Source: DAOVQB01 sp023128935 (lineage in GTDB: Bacteria; Eisenbacteria; RBG-16-71-46; CAIMUX01; WJJG01). Taken from it: a DNA stretch of 57,211 nucleotides. The stretch spans positions 1 through 57,211 of the forward strand of contig DAOVQB010000006.1 in assembly GCA_030628905.1 (NCBI GenBank), given 5' to 3'. Numbering within the stretch: the stretch's first letter is position 1; the number at the start of each line of letters is the position of its first letter. Made by a program: the position numbers and the translations under genes. The notes below the pieces were generated by a model. That model was not told the origin of the DNA. It made no database searches and saw only the letters and a program-made list of their open reading frames with translations. This document shows, one piece after another, positions 41,553-49,990 of this stretch.

Positions 41553-43328
41553 ATGAGTCGAATGCGCCGCGACAACAGAGCCCAGATCAAACCGCCCGCT
41601 GCACGCTCACCTTCGCGCAATGGATTACTCGTCGTGTTGTTGCTCGCACTGGGGACAGCTGTTCTGGCAACCCACTGGCCCGCGCTCTCCACGCAGGCGC
41701 TCTCTTTCGACGACACGGAGTACCTGACTGAGAACCGGCTCGTGCAGAACCCCAGTTGGACGTCCGCCCGGCGGTTTCTCTCGGAGGTTCTGGAACCCTC
41801 AACCACTGGGGGGGCCTATCAGCCGCTGTCTATGATCTCGCTCATGTTGGACTATGCGGCAGGCGGCCGGCCGGACAATCTCAGAGCGTTCCATCGAACC
41901 AGCCTTGTTCTGCATGTACTGAACACCGCGCTAGTGGCGCTGCTGCTCTATCTACTCTTCGGCAATCCCTGGATTGCAGTGGCGGCAGCGCTGTTGTTCG
42001 GACTCCATCCGCTGACCGTGGGCCGAATCACGTGGGTTACGGATCGCAAGACGGTTCTGGCGGCATTCTTCTCTCTGTGGTGCTTGGTGCACTATCTGTG
42101 CTACGTGCGACACGGCATTCGGGTGCACTATGCTGTCGCATTGTTATTGTATGTTCTTGCCATGATGTCCAAGCCGACAAGCCTGCCGCTACCTGTTCTG
42201 TTCCTGCTGCTAGACTACTGGCCGCTTCGGCGGTTGAGTAAACGCACAGCCCTACTAACGATGCCCTTCTTTGTTGTGGGCGGCATAGGCTTGATTATCT
42301 CCTTCGTGTCCTTTCACCATACCTTGCAGGTTGTGATGCCTGGCCACCATGGAATGCCGAGGATCCTGTTCATTGTCTGCCACAACATCGTCTTCTATCT
42401 GTGCAAGGTTGTTTGGCCCGTCCATCTGTCGACACACTGTCCTTTTCCTGAGCCGTTCTCGCTCGAGCACCCCGCGGTGCTCACAGGTGTCATTGGAACG
42501 TGCGTGCTTGTATCAATAGTGCTGGCTTCATGGCGGCGGACGCGGGCGCCATTGATCGGGTGGGCGGTCTTCTTTGTGGCAGTGTTTCCGACGCTGGGCG
42601 TTATTGGGTTCACGCCGGTGATTGCTGCGAATCGATTTGTGTATTTCCCGATTGTGGGGATATTGATAATCCTGGCGGCCTTTTTGGAATGGGTCTGTGT
42701 TCGGTGGGGAGGGGGCAGACGCAGAGCGCGGGATGTGATTGTGGCGGCGATTATCCTGCTGGTGGCGGGTACCGAGGCTGTGTTGTCAAGGCAGTATGCG
42801 GCACGCTGGAACGATACGGTGAGTTTGTGTGAATATATGCTCAAACTCACGCCTGAGGAGGAAGCAGTGCACAATCATCTGGGCGTTGCGCTCAGAGCGC
42901 GAGGCAAGACCGAAGAGGGGATTGAGCACTTCCGCCTAGCAATTGAGTATGACCCGGAGTCCCCACGGGCGCACTACAATCTGGGCAATGCGCTTAAGGA
43001 CAAGCGCATGCTTGATGAGGCGATCACGCAGTTTCGTGAGGCACTGCAACGTGATCCCAGGCATGTCCTGGCGCACAACAATCTAGGTGTTGCACTCGCA
43101 ATGAAGGGCGAGCTAGACGAAGCAATCAGACAATATCTTCAGGCGGTGGACCTGGAGCCGGAACATGTGCCGGCGCTGATCAACTTGGGTAGGGCGTATG
43201 TGTTGAAGGGAGATAATGAGAAGGCCATCGCGTATTGGGACAGGGCCGTGCGGCTTAATCCGCGAGATAAAAGAACAAGGATGCAGCTCCTGACCCTCAG
43301 ACGCCGGCTGTTGGAGAAGCATGACTAA
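41553..43328 (+). CDS. TMTC-like GT-C glycosyltransferase with C-terminal TPRs
   Basis: The 591-residue protein has about ten TM segments over ~25-415 and four TPRs over ~437-585 (VHNHLGVALRARGKTEEGIEHFRLAIEYDP, AHYNLGNALKDKRMLDEAITQFREALQRDP, and so on). The first extracytoplasmic loop has FDDTEYLTENRLVQNP (acidic pair typical of GT-C catalytic loops), and ALLFGLHPLTVGRITWVTDRKTVLAAFF matches the HP...W...RK element of TMTC proteins. TMTC-type enzymes transfer mannose from a lipid-linked donor to secreted proteins; the bacterial substrates are unknown. No clear Shine-Dalgarno is seen. The stop TAA is the left flank of a palindromic element. Confidence 0.8.
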   Translation: MSRMRRDNRAQIKPPAARSPSRNGLLVVLLLALGTAVLATHWPALSTQALSFDDTEYLTENRLVQNPSWTSARRFLSEVLEPSTTGGAYQPLSMISLMLDYAAGGRPDNLRAFHRTSLVLHVLNTALVALLLYLLFGNPWIAVAAALLFGLHPLTVGRITWVTDRKTVLAAFFSLWCLVHYLCYVRHGIRVHYAVALLLYVLAMMSKPTSLPLPVLFLLLDYWPLRRLSKRTALLTMPFFVVGGIGLIISFVSFHHTLQVVMPGHHGMPRILFIVCHNIVFYLCKVVWPVHLSTHCPFPEPFSLEHPAVLTGVIGTCVLVSIVLASWRRTRAPLIGWAVFFVAVFPTLGVIGFTPVIAANRFVYFPIVGILIILAAFLEWVCVRWGGGRRRARDVIVAAIILLVAGTEAVLSRQYAARWNDTVSLCEYMLKLTPEEEAVHNHLGVALRARGKTEEGIEHFRLAIEYDPESPRAHYNLGNALKDKRMLDEAITQFREALQRDPRHVLAHNNLGVALAMKGELDEAIRQYLQAVDLEPEHVPALINLGRAYVLKGDNEKAIAYWDRAVRLNPRDKRTRMQLLTLRRRLLEKHD

Positions 43329-43488
43329 GGGCTCGGGCAAGAACAACTTCCCATTTACGACGGTCCCGAATGCCGGGGACTTCGTTGCGGCTCCTTGGAG
43401 TAGTCCCAGCTACGGCTTCGTCGCCGCGCCTCGTCCTCGACGCCCAGTCCTCGCCGAAAATGGGAACCTATTCTTGCGCGAGCCCTAA
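43326..43488. mobile_element. 157-bp palindromic element between two convergent stop codons
   Basis: Body 43329-43485 (157 bp) is flanked by TAA on both sides, within CTAAG...CTAAG. The left TAA is the stop of the TMTC-like gene and the right junction (CTA on the plus strand) gives the TAG of gpmI. Terminal arms: GGGCTCGGGCAAGAA and TTCTTGCGCGAGCCC; inner arms TTCCCATTT and AAATGGGAA. No coding capacity. Confidence 0.9.
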
Positions 43489-45284
43489 GTGCTCGCGGGC
43501 TGCGTCGTGCTAATCCTGAGTAGTGAGGGATCGAAGCCTGCGGGCACCTCAAAGCCGAGCAGATTCAGGTACGTCGCCGCCACATTAGACAGCCCCGCGC
43601 CCCCATCCGGAAGCTCCAGTGTAAGCGGATCTGCTTGAGTGCAGTCGGCGCCAGCCTTGCCCATCCCAGCAGCAGTCAGGGGTTGTGAATCCGCGAGGTT
43701 TCGACCGATTCCCGCGGGTGTTGGGGTGAGCACGCGCCCGCCCCCCTCCAGACCGACGGGGTCATACAGGATCAGAGCCACTGGATTGAGACTGTGGCTC
43801 GTGCAGGGCTTATTGCGCCCCGATTGCTCATCGACCGCGAAGTTCCCTGACTTGTCGCGGAGGTACATCTCATCCGAGTTGCCATGATCAGCAGTGACCA
43901 GCGCGATTCCCTGGACACGGCGCACGGCTTCCAGCAGTCGACCCAGGGAAAGATCCACAGCCTCAACCGCAAGGATGGTAGCCCGCCTGTCTCCGGTGTG
44001 CCCGACCATGTCTCCATTTGCATAGTTGATCCGTCCGGCCCGGAAAGAACCTGCCTGAAGTCTCTCCATCGTGGCGTCAGTGATCTCTGCTGCCTTCATC
44101 CAGGGCCGTTCCTGGAAAGGGATTCGATCGGAGGGGATCTCGAGGTACTCTTCGAGTGCAGGGTCAAACATGCCCGTGCGGTTGCCGTTCCAGAAGTAGG
44201 TCACATGCCCGAACTTCTGCGTTTCACTGCAAGCGAACTGCGTCACGCCGTTTCGAGCTAGGTATTCGCCCACTGTGCAATCGATCTCGGGGGGAGTGAC
44301 AAGATACCTGCTCGGCACGTGCAGATCGCCATCGTATTCCATCATGCCGGCGTAGGTGACATCGGGCCTGTGGCCGCGGTCGAAGTGTGGGAACACCTCT
44401 TGTTCGAAGGCTTTGCTGATTTCGATGGCACGGTCCCCACGGAAGTTGAAGAAGATGACCGCATCACCATCACGGATTGGTGCAACCGGCTCACCCGCCT
44501 CCGTGACGACGAACGGGGGCAGGAACTGATCGGCCACACCCTTATCTTCGGCCCGATAGGTTTCAATGGCCTCGCGCGCTGACGGAAACCCGCGCCCCTG
44601 GCCCTGAACGTGCGCATTCCAACCGCGCTCCACGATCTGCCAGTCTGCCTCATAGCGGTCCATGGTTGTGACCATGCGCCCGCCACCCGAAGCGATCCTG
44701 TAGGTGCGACCTTCCTTGCCGTGGTAGCGGGCCAGATGCTCTTCGAGCGGGTCAATGTATTCGAGGGCGGAAGTCTCGGGCACGTCACGACCATCCAGAA
44801 GCGGGTGGACAAAGAGCCTCTTCACGCCTGCCTGAGCGGCCCGGTCAATCAGGGCATGCAGGTGGTTCTGGTGGGAGTGGACGTTGCCGTCCGAGAGCAG
44901 ACCGATCAGGTGCAGAGCGCTGTTGTGCTCGCAGCACTGAGTGATCAGATCCCTCCAGGCTTGCCCCTGGAAGAGCGCCTCCGATTCAATGGCGCTGCCG
45001 ACGAGCTTGGCGCCCTGGTCGAACACGCGCCCTGCGCCCAAGGCATTGTGCCCGACCTCTGAGTTGCCCATGTCCGCGTCGGATGGCAGACCGACGGCAG
45101 TGCCGTGCGCCTTGAGCGACACCCATGGGCAGTTAGCCTGAAGCCAGTCGAGCACCGGGGTGCGGGCCAGACCCACGGCGTCACCATCATCGCCAGGTCC
45201 CAGGCCAACGCCATCCATGACCACGATCAGTACGGGACCCGGTCTGATCACAGATCCGGAAAGCGGTTTGAGGGTCCAATCCAT
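43485..45284 (-). CDS. gpmI: 2,3-bisphosphoglycerate-independent phosphoglycerate mutase
   Basis: The enzyme interconverts 3- and 2-phosphoglycerate in glycolysis with two Mn ions. The catalytic Ser75 is in DMGNSEVGHNALGAG; metal-site segments are VVMDGVG (Asp24), INYANGDMVGHTGD and LVTADHGNSDEM. The substrate clamp residues DGRDVP and RGDRAIEI are present. At 599 residues it exceeds the usual 510-550: ~45 residues (around GGGRVLTPTPAGIGRNLADSQPL...DCTQADPLTLEL) are inserted near the C-terminus between the VALILYDP strand and the GAGLSNVAATYLNLLG end motif. GGAGGAACC before the ATG belongs to a 36-bp repeat unit. Confidence 0.95.
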   Translation of the reverse strand: MDWTLKPLSGSVIRPGPVLIVVMDGVGLGPGDDGDAVGLARTPVLDWLQANCPWVSLKAHGTAVGLPSDADMGNSEVGHNALGAGRVFDQGAKLVGSAIESEALFQGQAWRDLITQCCEHNSALHLIGLLSDGNVHSHQNHLHALIDRAAQAGVKRLFVHPLLDGRDVPETSALEYIDPLEEHLARYHGKEGRTYRIASGGGRMVTTMDRYEADWQIVERGWNAHVQGQGRGFPSAREAIETYRAEDKGVADQFLPPFVVTEAGEPVAPIRDGDAVIFFNFRGDRAIEISKAFEQEVFPHFDRGHRPDVTYAGMMEYDGDLHVPSRYLVTPPEIDCTVGEYLARNGVTQFACSETQKFGHVTYFWNGNRTGMFDPALEEYLEIPSDRIPFQERPWMKAAEITDATMERLQAGSFRAGRINYANGDMVGHTGDRRATILAVEAVDLSLGRLLEAVRRVQGIALVTADHGNSDEMYLRDKSGNFAVDEQSGRNKPCTSHSLNPVALILYDPVGLEGGGRVLTPTPAGIGRNLADSQPLTAAGMGKAGADCTQADPLTLELPDGGAGLSNVAATYLNLLGFEVPAGFDPSLLRISTTQPAST

Positions 45285-45427
45285 GGTTCCTCCAATAGGT
45301 TCCGAATCAGCGGGCTAGATAATTCCTCCAATGAGTTCCGAATCAGCGGGCCAGATGGTTCCTGCAATGGGTTCCGAATCAGCGGGCTAGATGGTTCCTC
45401 CTATAGGTCCTGAATCAGTGGACCAGA
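45284..45427 (-). repeat. 36-bp tandem repeat, four copies, with stop codon and ribosome site
   Basis: Four units of exactly 36 bp fill the gap between the DUF362 gene and gpmI (minus strand). Each unit holds CTGATTC (a TGA in the upstream gene's stop position) and a GGAGGAA-type or related purine run near its end. The first unit (reading with transcription) includes the actual TGA of the DUF362 gene; the last unit supplies the GGAGGAACC that precedes the gpmI ATG. Confidence 0.95.
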
Positions 45428-46908
45428 ACGAACTGGCGCCGATGGGTTTTGCCACGGGCACGCAGGATACAGAAGTAGGTGCCACTCGGCAATGCGCGAT
45501 TCCGATCGTCGCGCCCATTCCAGGCCAGGCGATGCGTGCCAGGTCCGTAGGGCGCTCTGGTAAGCCGGCGCACCACAGCACCCGTGGCATCGGTGATGAC
45601 GATCTCTGCCTCCGACTTTGTGGCGCAGTGGAAGCGGAGTGTGCAGGCACCTCTTGTGGGGTTGGGGTACGGAGCCAGAAGAGCCGCGGCATTTGGCCCG
45701 AGCAAGCTCTCCGAGACGGCTTGCTCACCGAGGTTGATCTTGATCAGATCGATCTCCTCCAAATTATCCGTTCCCAGGTTGTACGGGTCTCCGGCTGCGG
45801 CAGGTAGGAAGCCTGGATCCAATGCACCCAAACCATGCTGGGCGCGCTCTTCATTGATCTTGACTGTCCCGATGCGATCGATCGCCACCGGATCCAAGCC
45901 CACTAGTATACTGTTGAACTGCCAATTGGGAGGTGTGTGCCAGGGAGGCGTGTATCCTGGACCACCGTCATAGAGCCCCAGGGTTCCGTCGATGAGTAGC
46001 AGACTGGTTGGGTCACCAAGTTCATCGCGCAGGATCTGATTGACCCCAGGGATCCCGGTATTGTAGCCGCTGTAGTGCGTGTAGGTGCTATAGATTCCGT
46101 CGTAGGATCCATAGTGGTTTTTCATGCAGAAGGTCACGCCTGCCCAGTCGTCATGGTCTTTGGCTACAGCGGCGTTGATCAAGTAATCGCAGTGTTCCGT
46201 CAGGATACGCGAGGGGTGATGGTAGGTCGTGTGACTGGTGTGTTCTATGGGGAAGGTCATGGAGAAGTCGTATCCCACCGACGGGTGATCCGTACCAACG
46301 TATTGGACTCCGGGTTCACCCCAATTAGGTGTGTAGCCGGTTTGCGGGCACATGAAACCGGTGTCGGCATCCCAGACGATGATGTTCTCCTCGGGGAGTT
46401 GCTGTCCATCCAGATCCATCATCAGGAGCCCGTCGATGATCGCATTGACTACCTCGGGATGCGTTGGTACATCGCCGCAGGCCAGATTGATCTTGATGGC
46501 GACTTTCTTCGCGGGCGTGATGCCTGGGAAGAGGCTCTTCCAGGCCTCAGCGGTGTCCGTGATTCCCGTGAGGGCACGGATGGCCATATGGACCATAACA
46601 TCGACCGGTTCCTGGTTGACGGTCCAGCCGGTGGTTGCCCCGGGATGATGGACGTGGACAACCTGGGTGAGGATATCTCTCGCGCTGGCCTTGCGAGGCC
46701 AGAAGAGGCGTGGGTTGACGATCAACCCTGCCGCCCCAATTGCAGAACCCTTGAGAAAGCGTCTCCGAGTGACCCCAGCCCCCCGGCGAGGAAGCTCACT
46801 GGGCAAATCAATCCCTAGGCCATGATGACACGTACGAGGGCCATCCTGCCCCCGGCAGTCATTCCCTGATCCGTGCGCGCGCGCCTTCTTGCTGTTCTCT
46901 GCATTCAT
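45415..46908 (-). CDS. Tat-exported DUF362 protein with FlgD-like sorting tail
   Basis: A 47-residue N-region precedes the twin-arginine signal TRRRFLKGSAIGAAGLIV. The DUF362 part has VAIKINLACGDVPTHPEVVNAIIDGL, CDYLINAAVAKDHDDWAGVTFCMKNHYGS and ILVGLDPVAIDRIGTVKINEERAQHGLG. The last ~85 residues form a FlgD-Ig/type-A tail (LLAPYPNPTRGACTLRFHCA, WNGRDDRNRALPSGTYFCILRA, RRQFVLVH). This suggests folding in the cytoplasm, Tat export and then surface sorting. Length 497; function unknown. It lies upstream of gpmI, linked by the 36-bp repeats. Confidence 0.85.
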   Translation of the reverse strand: MNAENSKKARAHGSGNDCRGQDGPRTCHHGLGIDLPSELPRRGAGVTRRRFLKGSAIGAAGLIVNPRLFWPRKASARDILTQVVHVHHPGATTGWTVNQEPVDVMVHMAIRALTGITDTAEAWKSLFPGITPAKKVAIKINLACGDVPTHPEVVNAIIDGLLMMDLDGQQLPEENIIVWDADTGFMCPQTGYTPNWGEPGVQYVGTDHPSVGYDFSMTFPIEHTSHTTYHHPSRILTEHCDYLINAAVAKDHDDWAGVTFCMKNHYGSYDGIYSTYTHYSGYNTGIPGVNQILRDELGDPTSLLLIDGTLGLYDGGPGYTPPWHTPPNWQFNSILVGLDPVAIDRIGTVKINEERAQHGLGALDPGFLPAAAGDPYNLGTDNLEEIDLIKINLGEQAVSESLLGPNAAALLAPYPNPTRGACTLRFHCATKSEAEIVITDATGAVVRRLTRAPYGPGTHRLAWNGRDDRNRALPSGTYFCILRARGKTHRRQFVLVH

Positions 46909-47040
46909 ACTGCTCTTTTCCTGTTGCTGAACCTACGGGATTCCGCACTGCTCGCCTGACGCCACAAACCCTGCGGCGCGGGGGTCAGGAACCCAGAGCG
47001 ATACAGACACCTCTTCCATACAATCTGTATCACCATACAA

Positions 47041-47250
47041 TTATATTACAGACAGTTCAGCATTGTGGATGGTCGCCCACTCCATGACCAATCCCGTGGC
47101 CCGTGCAGGCAGCTTGCCTGCGATGATTCCGAGAGTAGTGATACCGACCAGCGCCTCTTCTCCAGCATACTCGGCATGGAAGTGCGGCGGGTTGTGATCG
47201 GAGAAGAACATCCGGATCACGATGCCGTAAAACCGACAAATCTCAGGCAT
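47041..47250 (-). CDS. DUF4160 protein, C-terminally short
   Basis: The 69-residue protein MPEICRFYGIVIRMFFSDHNPPHFHAEYAG... is the DUF4160 core, with the PPHFHAEY motif and VMEWATIHNAEL helix. Family members usually continue ~10-20 residues (a basic helix); here it ends at SVI. DUF4160 and DUF2442 genes regularly occur as a pair and behave like toxin-antitoxin modules, but the biochemical role is not known. A longer open frame up to 47751 runs through the neighbour in another frame and is not supported. It overlaps the DUF2442 gene by 8 bp. Confidence 0.8.
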   Translation of the reverse strand: MPEICRFYGIVIRMFFSDHNPPHFHAEYAGEEALVGITTLGIIAGKLPARATGLVMEWATIHNAELSVI

Positions 47251-47527
47251 CGGACGAGGCCCTGCGAAGACTTGGGAAGACATCGGTGGGCTTCTGGCCG
47301 GTGATCTGGAGGTACAGCGCGTCGGGGCACAAGTCGATGTCTTCTGACCAGGCGATGGCACCAGATTCGTGAATGTGGACCTTGGCGAATTTCCCGGGGT
47401 CGCTGAGGGCGGCAAACACGCCGCGGCCAACGAGAGAAGAAAGGTCGACCTTGCCCTCGGCCCCGTCTTCGTAGCGTAGCCAGAGCTGGTACTTAGGCAG
47501 GGCCCTAACTTCAACCGGTTTGAACAT
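47243..47527 (-). CDS. DUF2442 protein
   Basis: The 94-residue protein shows the DUF2442 pattern: VEVRALPKYQLWLRYEDGAEGKVDLSSLVGRGVFAAL, then AIAWSEDIDLCPDALYLQITG. These small proteins are usually encoded with DUF4160 partners. AGGAG lies seven bases before the ATG. First gene of the two-gene pair. Confidence 0.85.
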   Translation of the reverse strand: MFKPVEVRALPKYQLWLRYEDGAEGKVDLSSLVGRGVFAALSDPGKFAKVHIHESGAIAWSEDIDLCPDALYLQITGQKPTDVFPSLRRASSDA

Positions 47528-48017
47528 CTAGCGCTCCTGTCGTGGCAACACACTTTCCCATCCGATGCAATTGTACGCTCATCGATGCCTGCTGGCAATA
47601 CCCAGCCTCTTCCAATCCTGCAATTCAGACAGTACTGAGCCCCGGGGATCCTCTGGGGGGCACGCAAGCCACCCGAGACGAGCGAAGTGGGCTGGGGCTT
47701 GGCGTGGAGAGTCTCAGCCCTCGGCGGGGGGAATCGCGAGTGGACGATCAAGGCGCTGGTGATGTGGCTGTTGGGTGCAGGGATCCCTCAGTTCGCATCC
47801 GATTGTGAACAGCGAACAGCTCCGCTGGTCCCGGGGGACAGCTCCTCCACAAACGAGGGTGGAGCGTCGGGCATGCGGGCGCTTCGGTGCAGCTGGGAAG
47901 GTTTTGCTTGACCATCGCTCCTGCAGTCGTATCGTCGAGATCTGCCTTCTGCAAGGCTCCGTGGCCAACTAGCTAGAATGCGTTCTTCCCGCCGGGGATG
48001 AACTGAGGTGAGGTCCT
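47528..48017 (+). other. Intergenic region with leader of the cohesin-like gene
   Basis: Divergent spacer between the DUF2442 gene (minus) and the secreted protein gene at 48018 (plus). No coding region is supported. The last part has a possible promoter (47908-47935) and the GAGGTGAGG ribosome site. Confidence 0.4.
47908..47935 (+). promoter_or_regulatory. Candidate sigma-70 promoter
   Basis: TTGACC, a 16-bp spacer and TATCGT: five and four matches of six. It lies about 80 bp before the start codon at 48018. Confidence 0.3.
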
Positions 48018-49217
48018 ATGAGAGTTCTCAGCCGTTCCAGACAGGTTCGCCCACGAGCTCTGGTGGTGCTTGCGATGGTGGCAGGGATGCTGGCGTTGCT
48101 ATTTCCAGTCCAGGCAACCTCGGGTCCTTGGGGCGAGCGCACACTCACCGGTTCCTCTGCAAATGCAACGCCGGTGCCGGGCAGGACCGCGACCGGGTCA
48201 ATTTCCATCATGAAAGCGGCAGGGGATAGCCTTCCGACAGTCACTATCACATCTCCCACGGGAGGAGAGAGCTGGGAGGCTTTGTCGATCAACACGATTA
48301 CGTATGAGGTAGCGGATCCCGACACTCCTCCCGATTCAATCACGATTGCTCTGGCCTACTCGACCGACAGCGGCGGTTCATGGACTGACATCGCTACCTC
48401 ACAGGCCAATACGGGTTTCTACCATTGGACGCTGCCAGATGTCTCTACGGTCCAGGCCAGGGTGAGAGTGACGGCGAATGATGGAGTGCTCGAAGGCTCG
48501 GCCAGCTCGGGCGACTTCGAGATCTTACGGCCAGCGAGCCAGAACTCGCTGAGTGTGGGAACGGCCTCTGGGTCGAGCGGGGGCCAGGCAACGATTATCT
48601 TAGGCCTGCTAAACAACGACGTGGTCAAGGAGTTCCAGACGGACATCTCATTCAATACTTCCGTCGTGGTCTTCTCGCGCGGAGAGGTGGCGGACCGCGG
48701 GACGGGCATGTCGTTCACGGTGACGACTATGGGTGATGATGCCCTGCGTGTCAGCATGTCCTGTGAGGGTGCATCGTATCTTGCCACGGGTGCTGGATCC
48801 ATCGCCAGCCTGACTTTTGATCTTGTGGGCGTCCCGGGTTCCCAAACGGCCATAACGCCCGCGTCTACCATGCTGATCGCTCCTGAGGGCCGGTCGCTTC
48901 CGGTGACTGCAGAGGCAGGCTCAATCTCGATTCACACCTCTGGAGAGGAGACTGCTCCGACGATGCGGATCTTCGTTCTCAAGAACCCGGCCCGAGTTCG
49001 TACGATTCAGGTCTTCGTCACATCCGATAGAACGCTGGATGCTGCACCGACAGTCACTACGGAACTGGGAGATGTCGTCATGTCTGCTCTTGACGCATTG
49101 GAAAGGACATACCTGGGAATTCTACATGTTCCGGAAAGCAATGCTTCCACAATGCTCACGGCTTCCGGGACGAGCGGATCCCAATCCGGAGAAGCTTCGA
49201 TCACAGTTGAGTTCTAA
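48018..49217 (+). CDS. Secreted protein with Ig-like and cohesin-like domains
   Basis: The 399-residue protein has a signal peptide (ALVVLAMVAGMLALLFPVQA). An Ig-like unit at ~73-170 reads VTITSPTGGESWEALSINTITYEV, IALAYSTDSGGSWTDIATS and YHWTLP, as in the Ser-Thr-rich/FnIII-like domain of FCB surface proteins. A cohesin-like beta sandwich follows (~178-305: NSLSVGTASGSSGGQATIILGLLNNDVVKEFQTDISF, GSIASLTFDLVG). No sorting tail; GAGGTGAGG precedes the ATG. A TPR lipoprotein gene follows, separated by a 27-bp duplicated spacer. Probably secreted; partner unknown. Confidence 0.75.
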   Translation: MRVLSRSRQVRPRALVVLAMVAGMLALLFPVQATSGPWGERTLTGSSANATPVPGRTATGSISIMKAAGDSLPTVTITSPTGGESWEALSINTITYEVADPDTPPDSITIALAYSTDSGGSWTDIATSQANTGFYHWTLPDVSTVQARVRVTANDGVLEGSASSGDFEILRPASQNSLSVGTASGSSGGQATIILGLLNNDVVKEFQTDISFNTSVVVFSRGEVADRGTGMSFTVTTMGDDALRVSMSCEGASYLATGAGSIASLTFDLVGVPGSQTAITPASTMLIAPEGRSLPVTAEAGSISIHTSGEETAPTMRIFVLKNPARVRTIQVFVTSDRTLDAAPTVTTELGDVVMSALDALERTYLGILHVPESNASTMLTASGTSGSQSGEASITVEF

Positions 49218-49231
49218 CAATGTGGAGTGGA

Positions 49232-49285
49232 CTGATGGCTAGACGATCAAACCGTGGGCTGACGGCTGGACAATTGAGCCGTGGA
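49232..49285 (+). repeat. 27-bp tandem duplication before the TPR lipoprotein gene
   Basis: Two imperfect 27-bp units (CTGATGGCTAGACGATCA... and CTGACGGCTGGACAATTG...) match at about 20 of 27 positions and fill the space between the stop at 49217 and the ribosome site of the next gene. Confidence 0.65.
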
Positions 49286-49294
49286 GAGAGAGTC

Positions 49295-49990
49295 ATGAAA
49301 CGATGCCACGCGATGAGGAAAAGACCCGGCAGGTTCTGGGCAGTCTATCTAGGAGCCGGTCTTGCATCGCTCTTCCTACTAGTGGGCTGCAGTGAAGACG
49401 ATCCCGCCGGTCCTGATCCGAGATCCACAGCAGCGGAGTTGACGGAGCAGGGGTGGACCCAGTTTGAGCAGGGCGATTTAGCGGGGGCGCTTTCATCTTT
49501 TGACGACGCGATTGAAGTGTATTCCAGCTACGGGCCAGCTTACGTGGGCCAGGGGTGGACATACTTGGCCCAGGGTGCCTCCAACTCCGACTTCGAGTCC
49601 GCGCTCTCCAGCTACGATACAGCTATCTCCGAGGGTGAGGAAGGAGCAGAGATCCTTGGTGGCCGTGCTGCGGCCAACCTGGCTTTATCAGGTGAAAGCA
49701 GTTTAGACGCTGCCGTTACAGATGCCCAGAGCGCGAGAGTCTGGGACTCCAACTTCATCTTTGAACACCGCACGAGCTTCAATGCCAGTGACCTCTTCTT
49801 GATCGAGTCATTTGCGCTCGCGGCACAGGGTTATTTTCCCGCAGCTCTGGCTGCAGCTGATTCGGTGGAGACCAGCGGCATCCAAGAGGCGAGCAGCGCC
49901 ACGTGGGTCGTTGACAGCCAAGAGTTCACTTCCTTTGCCGAGGCGGTTCTCGCCCATCTGATGAAGGTATCGGAGCAGGAGTCTGGCTAG
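49295..49990 (+). CDS. TPR lipoprotein
   Basis: From the ATG at 49295 (GGAGAGAGAG just upstream) the product is ~231 residues. A lipobox ends the signal (AVYLGAGLASLFLLVGC). TPR-like helix pairs follow (AAELTEQGWTQFEQGDLAGALSSFDDAIEVYSSYGPAYVGQGWTYLAQG; ALSSYDTAISEGEEGAEILGGRAAANLAL). Probably an envelope scaffold. It ends convergently with the aminotransferase gene in CTAG, the two TAG stops sharing bases 49987-49990. Confidence 0.75.
   Translation: MKRCHAMRKRPGRFWAVYLGAGLASLFLLVGCSEDDPAGPDPRSTAAELTEQGWTQFEQGDLAGALSSFDDAIEVYSSYGPAYVGQGWTYLAQGASNSDFESALSSYDTAISEGEEGAEILGGRAAANLALSGESSLDAAVTDAQSARVWDSNFIFEHRTSFNASDLFLIESFALAAQGYFPAALAAADSVETSGIQEASSATWVVDSQEFTSFAEAVLAHLMKVSEQESG

Noticed and set aside
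43355..43552. Small open frames inside the palindromic elements
   Set aside because: The frames differ between copies and contain frame changes; the shared signal is base pairing, not protein.
47041..47751. Single 236-codon gene covering the DUF4160 region
   Set aside because: Only the last 69 codons resemble a family; the upper part runs over the DUF2442 gene in another frame and beyond its start.
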